Assembly: GCA_005656395.1 (NCBI GenBank)
Contig: SRSI01000032.1
Location: forward strand, 1-64,000
DNA length: 64,000 nucleotides
Reading direction: 5' to 3'
Origin: Strongyloides papillosus
Lineage: Eukaryota > Nematoda > Chromadorea > Rhabditida > Strongyloididae
The notes under the pieces were generated by a model that was given only the letters and a program-made list of their open reading frames with translations, did not search any database and had not been told where the DNA came from. Every line of letters starts with the position of its first letter. The first letter of the stretch is position 1. Positions 59,201 through 64,000 of this stretch are shown in pieces. The position numbers and the translations under genes were made by a program.

Positions 59201-60512
59201 GTCGTCCGATTGTACAGATTTTGGTGAAGTTGATGATAACCCTTCTGTTGATGTAGCACCCATTCTCATTTCTAAAGTGGGGGAGGAAAATGTCAGTGAC
59301 ATTTTTAAAGAACGTCTTAAGGAGGAACAGAAGAAGTCTACCGCCCAACTAGATCCAAACCAAATTCTTCTCAATGACATAATATATTGTAAAACACGGA
59401 CCAGATTCGGCGACAAACTACTCCCTCTACTCCCAAAAAGTTTATACAAGGAAACTGCCCAGTATCTACATGAGAAGCTTGGACACCCTGGAATTCAACG
59501 TACTCTTAATACCCTTCTTGACTGCTTCAGAGCCGAAGGTATTCGTGCAACCGTAGAAGAAGTTGTTAACAATTGCAATAATTGTCAGGTCGCTAAACCT
59601 TCTCTTCTCACATGTCCAAGATATGAACACGTAAACATTCCATCACAACCACTTACTTCATTAGCAGGGGATATCTGGCAATTTAAAAGCAAAAACGAGT
59701 CTATCAGTCTACTTAATTTCATAGATGTAACATCAAGAATGTGGTTCCCCATTCCTATTACCGATGAGAAAAGTCAAACTATAGGAGATGCTATTATTAC
59801 GGATCTGTTTTGTAGGTATGGTATACCTCGCAATATTCGCTTCGATCGTCAATCATCACTACGCTCTCAAGGTCTATTGTCACTTATGAAATCTTTTGAT
59901 GTGAATGTTGAATTTGGTACAACTCAACATCACAATGGTAATACTCTTATTGAAAGATCTTTCCGGACTTTAAAACAAATGCTTCGATCTGCATATTATG
60001 ACTATTCGGATAAGTCTCCAATCTCAGAAATTGAATTTATTAGGTGTTTTATTTATCAAATCGCTTTCAAGTACAACTCTACTCATAGTCTAGCTATATC
60101 TCAAGCTCCTTTTACTGTTTTCTTTATGCGTGATAGTGGTCTGGTTAACTATAAACCACTTTTGGATATCGATAATGGAACTTCTTTCTTCTCTACTACG
60201 TCTGTGCTTAATAATTGGAAACGTATAGCTGCAGATTCTATGGACTTAAGGGATAAACGTAATGCAACATTACCTAATGCAGAGAATGAAGTTACTACGT
60301 ATGCTAAGGATGATCTTGTTCTTCTTCAGAACCCTTCTCCGACTAATAAGCTCGATACACCTTTTATTGGACCGTTTATTGTTAATTCTCAAAAGGATGC
60401 TCATTTATTCATTAAATCTACGGATAAACTTAGGGGTAGGCCTAAGAAGGTTCATGTATCCCAGGTCAAACGATATATACCTGATGATCTTCATGATGTG
60501 CAACTTTTATGA
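56259..60512 (+). CDS. Gag-Pol polyprotein, single frame (gypsy-type), start uncertain
   Basis: 1417 codons open from just after an in-frame TAG. The first ATG is at 56574 (codon 106), yet codons 1-105 look protein-coding, so initiation is by a non-AUG codon, by splicing from the leader, or at Met106. Order: Gag; CCHC knuckle CHHCNFPGHKKAQC (near 306); retropepsin CLIDSGSAISLIH (near 372); reverse transcriptase with LLCDLVSSFHQF, LPQGFKLSPQLM and RWYYDDGILK (about 640-720; YYDD at the active site); RNase H with VYTDAS and WHSDN; integrase zinc region HEKLGH...CNNCQ, then D, D, E at AGDIWQF, IRFDRQSS and TLIERSFRTLK; C-terminal GPF motif (FIGPFIV) typical of gypsy integrases. All main catalytic residues are present. 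It terminates 60 nt before the 3' LTR. Confidence 0.92.
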   Translation: MGIILDQSDILRIQIITLLESRSLACDEGTISLVLENVPPKAFTSSCESRVINLISSTIDRLLEDQSPSSSDTSQGAEDEEISLLIDRFESSFKDTIFVTGPSTDMVANWEGQSEFDSAKNTKFSKWIDALELRFNLDDMNETTHAPRMLTILKLKVGPLGRETISDAQATTYALAKEALKERYDYKMSVEAAIMKLSMTRVDYTPDKFGESVRAIGDLICATIPNLPSSSKLDVVSQRLLSILKGSVQRRLLDRLGFYKSLNDLYTDLEFNNQMSNDFNNGRRPLQPRNQNLQSQLSRNDSIRCHHCNFPGHKKAQCKRFAKGLPKADYTVERKDRPDAPKTTCAVSTPSTTSLRPAVVMLPINGLPTKCLIDSGSAISLIHFNNAQFFASYGCDFKITGATGVEETIKSYSKLSVNVGTKTVTVHLYHSKSSVVLEKTILGMDFITQVSPTTITSEGIVLNNQLFKYAENLESTISAAVDMAREAFPVRSLCNMVQVNNTEIVPEASPLLSNEDVLAKITERYGDEGLYDVFSMDKTDIGQCCEHVPYIAFDYSKVKPFRPFNFPTRLMDQAELVIQEMIDSGTIEEAPAKLLHNLIPVKKRDNTIRPTTDMRRSNDAAPNFDYPVHRVDNAVQEAAGGDYYLLCDLVSSFHQFRLHPDNVGDIGIFFNRKTYRYLSLPQGFKLSPQLMQSILDSLAIPGLRWYYDDGILKTVGTLDDHLERVRNTLLMLKVANLKISWKKSILCSSTINYLGHTISKHGTQVSESACKAIMNLKTPTCASDVKSLLGSLSFYCSYVSNFANKMLPITALLKKDTPFVWSNECQRIFDDLKSGLCSRDILYTEIKDLPLEVYTDASQTGFGGYMAQTIDGTKRILRYWSKKRTHTIRQRDSVFLEGMSIILFARKHLHYLLGAKILWHSDNLPIIKYFSKNLDHHPQLSAWATELSVLDITWKYLPGPSNMLADTLSRLMVDENSNGVTSSDCTDFGEVDDNPSVDVAPILISKVGEENVSDIFKERLKEEQKKSTAQLDPNQILLNDIIYCKTRTRFGDKLLPLLPKSLYKETAQYLHEKLGHPGIQRTLNTLLDCFRAEGIRATVEEVVNNCNNCQVAKPSLLTCPRYEHVNIPSQPLTSLAGDIWQFKSKNESISLLNFIDVTSRMWFPIPITDEKSQTIGDAIITDLFCRYGIPRNIRFDRQSSLRSQGLLSLMKSFDVNVEFGTTQHHNGNTLIERSFRTLKQMLRSAYYDYSDKSPISEIEFIRCFIYQIAFKYNSTHSLAISQAPFTVFFMRDSGLVNYKPLLDIDNGTSFFSTTSVLNNWKRIAADSMDLRDKRNATLPNAENEVTTYAKDDLVLLQNPSPTNKLDTPFIGPFIVNSQKDAHLFIKSTDKLRGRPKKVHVSQVKRYIPDDLHDVQLL

Positions 60513-60572
60513 AAGCTTTTATCTATGTTCCTATCGTCGGATTCTTGTGTAGCTCCAATTCTAGGGAGGGTG

Positions 60573-60787
60573 AGTGACGATTGACCCATCAATCAGCTTA
60601 TACCTGTGACATAGTTAATCTTTTCCCTATATAAGATTAATATTGTCACATATTTATTCACTAATTTACATTACATTGCTTATTTCATTTTATTATATGA
60701 CACGTTTTCTTTACATTATTGTATAACAATTTTTCCCTTATTTTATTGTAATATATTTTAGTGTAATAATACCAATAAATTTTTACT
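60573..60787 (+). repeat. 3' LTR of gypsy-type element 2
   Basis: 215 bp, identical by eye to the 5' LTR. Confidence 0.92.
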
Positions 60788-61044
60788 TTTGTAATATCGC
60801 ACATTTTTTTAAAAGAACGTTTCAACTATAATCGACAAAGTGAGGCAAAAAATTTAAAATAAATTTTTTATATTAACTCTGTTGATGTCAAGAAAATATT
60901 TAAAATAAAGAAAATCAATTATATTATTTAAGTTACTGAACTTTTTTAAATAATAGAAATTTCCAAGAATTCGAGAAAAAAACCTGCAAATTATCCAGAT
61001 TTAACCTTCTGTACACTTCCGTTTGCTAATGCAAAGAAAAACTA

Positions 61045-61117
61045 AGCCCTCCAGGGGGCTCGAACCCCTGACCGTTAGATTAAAAGTCTAACGCTCTACC
61101 AACTGAGCTAGGAAGGC
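61045..61117 (-). tRNA. tRNA-Lys(UUU)
   Basis: 73 nt. The acceptor GCCTTCC pairs with GGAGGGC, D arm TAGCTCAGTTGGTAGAGC, anticodon arm TTAGACTTTTAATCTAA with TTT, T arm AGGGGTTCGAGCCCCCT. The discriminator would be T. Confidence 0.95.
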
Positions 61118-61411
61118 CTGGAGGCAAGATCTTCAAATCTGTTTAATTATTTTACATTATTCTGGTATATTTGTGATGTTTTATGTTAGAATTTTCATAA
61201 TCTCACATTGCCAGCTTTCAATATTTGACAATTACATATAATTCGTTTTTTTCCTTTAAAAAAATAATCAAAAATTAATTTTTTCTAGTATTTTAAGAAA
61301 CCATATAATGTAATATTTTACATATATTTAATTTGTTGTAAAATAAGTGATAATTTTATACAAATAATTGAGATTCTAACGTAAGTTTTATACTATAAAG
61401 TTAGTTTACTA

Positions 61412-62546
61412 CACACAAAAAAAAAATGGGACACACATTTGCGTAAAATGTAATAAATTTGTCCCACCTAATAAAATTTGAATTTCTTGATTTGCGATAA
61501 TTTTAACGCAATTATTTTGTACAAAAAATTAAGACAATAATTAAAATTAGTTTTTATTTTATATTTTATTGTTTTATTTTTGTAATATTTAAATATAAAT
61601 ATTTATAAATGCTAATTAATAATTTTATTATGATAATTTTAATTATATTATTTTCTATTTAAAAAGCAAGTTTTTTATAATAAATCAGTTTAGTCTTCAC
61701 TGAAATAAATGGATTTGGTGCTAAACTCATAGCCTTAGCTATGAGCAAAGGTTACAACAATTTTAAAACTTAAGTTATTTTTTACAATACATTTTAAAAT
61801 ACAATATTAGATTTTAACTTATTATAAGATTAAAAAATGCTTTAATAAGGAGTATTTATCGATATATGATAGTATTTTTTAGATGTTCTTCAATTGTTTG
61901 AATAACTATAAATAAAATTTTTATAAAAGTTATATTCATCTGATGACTCAACTTTTTTATACTGTTTTTCAAGATCATCTTTAAAAGTCAAACCGATTAA
62001 AAGTTTTAAAACATTATACATTTTGTTCATAGTAAAAAAATTTTTTTAAATATTTTAATTTAAATAAGAAAAATAGCAAGTACTAAGATAATATTTTCAA
62101 TGAACATTACTTTGTATGGTTAGATAATTATCACTCTTTCTTATTGTTGTTGTTAAATTTCTAAATTTTTCAATTTACTGGTGTTAACGGGATGTTTAAA
62201 AGAATGATTTTTGTTAAAATGTTAACAACTTTACACGAAATTGAGTACTGATAACTCACTTCATAATATATTATAAAAACGAATTAGATTATAAAATAGG
62301 TGTAATATTTTTAAAATTTCTAAGATTAAATAAATGTTTCATTACTTCAAAATTTTAAAAGTATATATTTTTGTAAAAACAACGACCGAATTCATGCGAA
62401 AATCTAACATTTTGCCTCATTTAAAACATTTTTGTTGTCGCCTGATATTTTTAAAAATTTGAATAAATTTTGACATTCAAAGTGGTGGGACATTTTATTG
62501 CATTTTATGTAATAATGTCAAAATTTGTCCCACTTTTTTTTGTGTG
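61412..62546. mobile_element. CAC..GTG MITE, 2-bp TA duplication
   Basis: 1135 bp. Ends CACACAAAAAAAAAATGGGACA and, reverse-complemented, CACACAAAAAAAAGTGGGACA, flanked by TA (61410-61411 and 62547-62548). GGGAC/GTCCC motifs recur just inside both ends (61426, 61471, 62485, 62530). No ORF. Older fragments of the family are at 18250-18480 and 22987-23217. Start and flank rules resemble the 26179-27930 element, though the interiors differ. Confidence 0.8.
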
Positions 62547-62549
62547 TAA

Positions 62550-64000
62550 CAACTTCTAACAAAATCGAAGTGAATAAATTTAATTATTTTTTATTTGCTT
62601 TTGTTTTTCCTGATATTCATTGATTGTAACCAGAATAAAAAAGTCTATTAAATATATTATTTAATTGTTATGTATTTAAACTCTTGATATGGTAAAAATT
62701 TTTATTGATCTTATAGATATTTTATATAATAAATAAAACAATAATAATTAATCAATTATACTTTATAACATTTTTGTCTCTTTTTAAATTTCCACCAGTT
62801 ATCCGTTTAAATCTTATTTGTTGATTCTGTAGTAAAATAAATTCGTTAATAGAGAAAATAATGATGACATTGTTCATAACTTTCCGGGCCATTTATACTC
62901 ATTTTTAGCAGTAATTTATCTTCTTCTGCATTTCTTTTAAACAGAGTTTATTATATTATAAATAATTCTATTGATGTAATAAAACTTTTTCTTTAATGAT
63001 ATTTTCTTGTACATGTAACAATAAAAATAGACATAAAAAATACATTACAATAATTTTTAATGATGTTTAGTAATAATTTTGATTTTTTATCTACTATAGT
63101 TGATATCAAATTGAAATAAGTTATTTGGTTTATTTTTTATATAAAAATCTATAGAATTTTAAAAATATTACATGGAGATATCATTATTTAAATAATGAAT
63201 TGCAATTTATTGGAAGTAATTTATTAGTTTAAAATTTATTCATATCAATCGATCAATATTGAATAAAAAGTATTATTAAAACTTCTATTTAAACTGGGTT
63301 CATTTGCAATAGAGAATGACATACTTTTTTACTTGGATAAAGTATTTAAAGCTTTTTATTTTTGTGTTAATTAATAATAATACTATTCTACAAACTTGTT
63401 TATTAAATGAGTCGATACATTAATAAATTTAAATTTTTAATTGGAAACTTTTTTTATTTACTACCAGAAAAAAAAATTTATACTCTTAAAGATTTTGATA
63501 CTTTCTTTTTTTAGTAGTATAGTTTTATTAAAAGACGTACCATGAGCTTTTGTTACATATATTCTAATGGAAGTATGCTAGCTAGGTTTCTTGCCACCTA
63601 ATTAAGGTTAATATTATCTAGTGACATGTTTGGATATGGGTGCTAAGAACAAAATAAAACAATGAAATGAATATAACTTTTTATTTTGTTAGTAAAACGA
63701 GTAGTACTTATAACTAAAATATAGTTTCTTAACTATAATTCAGCTAGTTGGTACAGAACTAATCATTATCTTAAATCTTCCTTCTTAAATAGTGTATTAT
63801 TCTAACTACTATTAATTTTTTTCTCAGTTTAATAGTAGGATGTATTCTTTTTTACAATAAACATCAATGCCTTCCTCTTTTTGTGTTAATCTTAATGTTA
63901 TTTGATATATTGTAAAATATAACACATAATATACACATTTATAATTTTTATTCTAATACAAATGATAAGCATCACGATACTAAAAAAAGATATAGCGTAG
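62550..64000. other. AT-rich interval to the window end
   Basis: No gene is supported. A slightly less AT-rich stretch at 63570-63660 (GCTAGCTAGGTTTCTTGCC...) could be the edge of another mobile element reaching beyond the window, but has no partner here. Confidence 0.4.

Larger units (their letters stand above)
55796..60787 (+). mobile_element. Ty3/gypsy-type LTR retrotransposon 2, apparently intact
   Basis: 4992 bp. Identical 215-bp LTRs (55796-56010 and 60573-60787) begin AGTGACG and end TTTTTACT. A 4-bp target duplication TTTG occurs at 55792-55795 and 60788-60791. A purine tract (TAGGGAGGGTG) precedes the 3' LTR. The interior begins with a perfect hairpin, CGTGAA..TTCACG (56011-56028), not a TGG primer site. 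A long leader without any ATG precedes the ORF. It shares AGTGA..ACT LTR ends with element 1 but differs in sequence. Confidence 0.94.

Noticed and set aside
63570..63660. Possible LTR or gene edge of slightly higher GC
   Set aside because: No partner repeat, ORF or terminal signature within the window to support a call.

Overview
The window is very AT-rich nuclear DNA from a eukaryote, most likely a metazoan. The initiator tRNA-Met has the animal-type anticodon arm, tRNA-Ile(UAU) carries an intron directly after the anticodon loop, and the two introns I can place in protein genes are tiny (37 and 46 nt) with GT..AG ends. The species cannot be named from sequence alone. Very small introns plus extreme AT content would fit a parasitic or otherwise reduced animal (inference).

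Positions 1-40295 form one giant inverted repeat. The left arm (1-19517) and right arm (21950-40295) are near-identical reverse complements around a 2.4 kb centre (19518-21949). The centre is itself an older inverted repeat, visibly much more diverged. The palindrome may continue to the left of the window. Each arm carries the same set in mirror order: tRNA-Pro(UGG), tRNA-Pro(AGG), initiator tRNA-Met, tRNA-Phe, tRNA-Asp, tRNA-Leu(AAG), a decayed tRNA-Arg(UCU), a small secreted-peptide gene, an unassigned 3' exon, and a PIAS/SIZ-type SUMO-ligase gene with a frameshift. Three insertions occur in one arm only. In the left arm these are a ~965 bp MITE that splits tRNA-Pro(AGG) (2071-3035) and a compact LTR element with a single Gag-protease-RNase H-tail ORF (15152-17099). 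In the right arm it is a 1752 bp CAC..GTG-ended DNA element with a pogo-like element nested inside (26179-27930). The opposite arm keeps the clean empty site in each case.

From 40296 to 64000 there are six more tRNA genes, all different (Thr-UGU, Leu-UAG, elongator Met, Ile-UAU with intron, Cys, Lys), and a decayed 3-phosphoglycerate dehydrogenase relic. Mobile DNA makes up much of the rest. It includes a maT-like mariner whose first catalytic Asp is Val, and a foldback element holding two opposed 20-bp minisatellites that look grown from its own terminal repeats. Two apparently intact, young Ty3/gypsy-type LTR retrotransposons follow (49674-54821 and 55796-60787, each with identical LTRs), then a second CAC..GTG MITE (61412-62546).

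The window therefore has little host protein-coding content: one SUMO-ligase relic, a small secreted peptide, and some pseudogenes. It is mainly a tRNA-rich, transposon-rich region dominated by a large palindrome. The most unusual features are the palindrome with its ancient core, the TIR-derived minisatellites, the compact Gag-Pro cassette element, and the AUG-free Gag leader of the second gypsy element.
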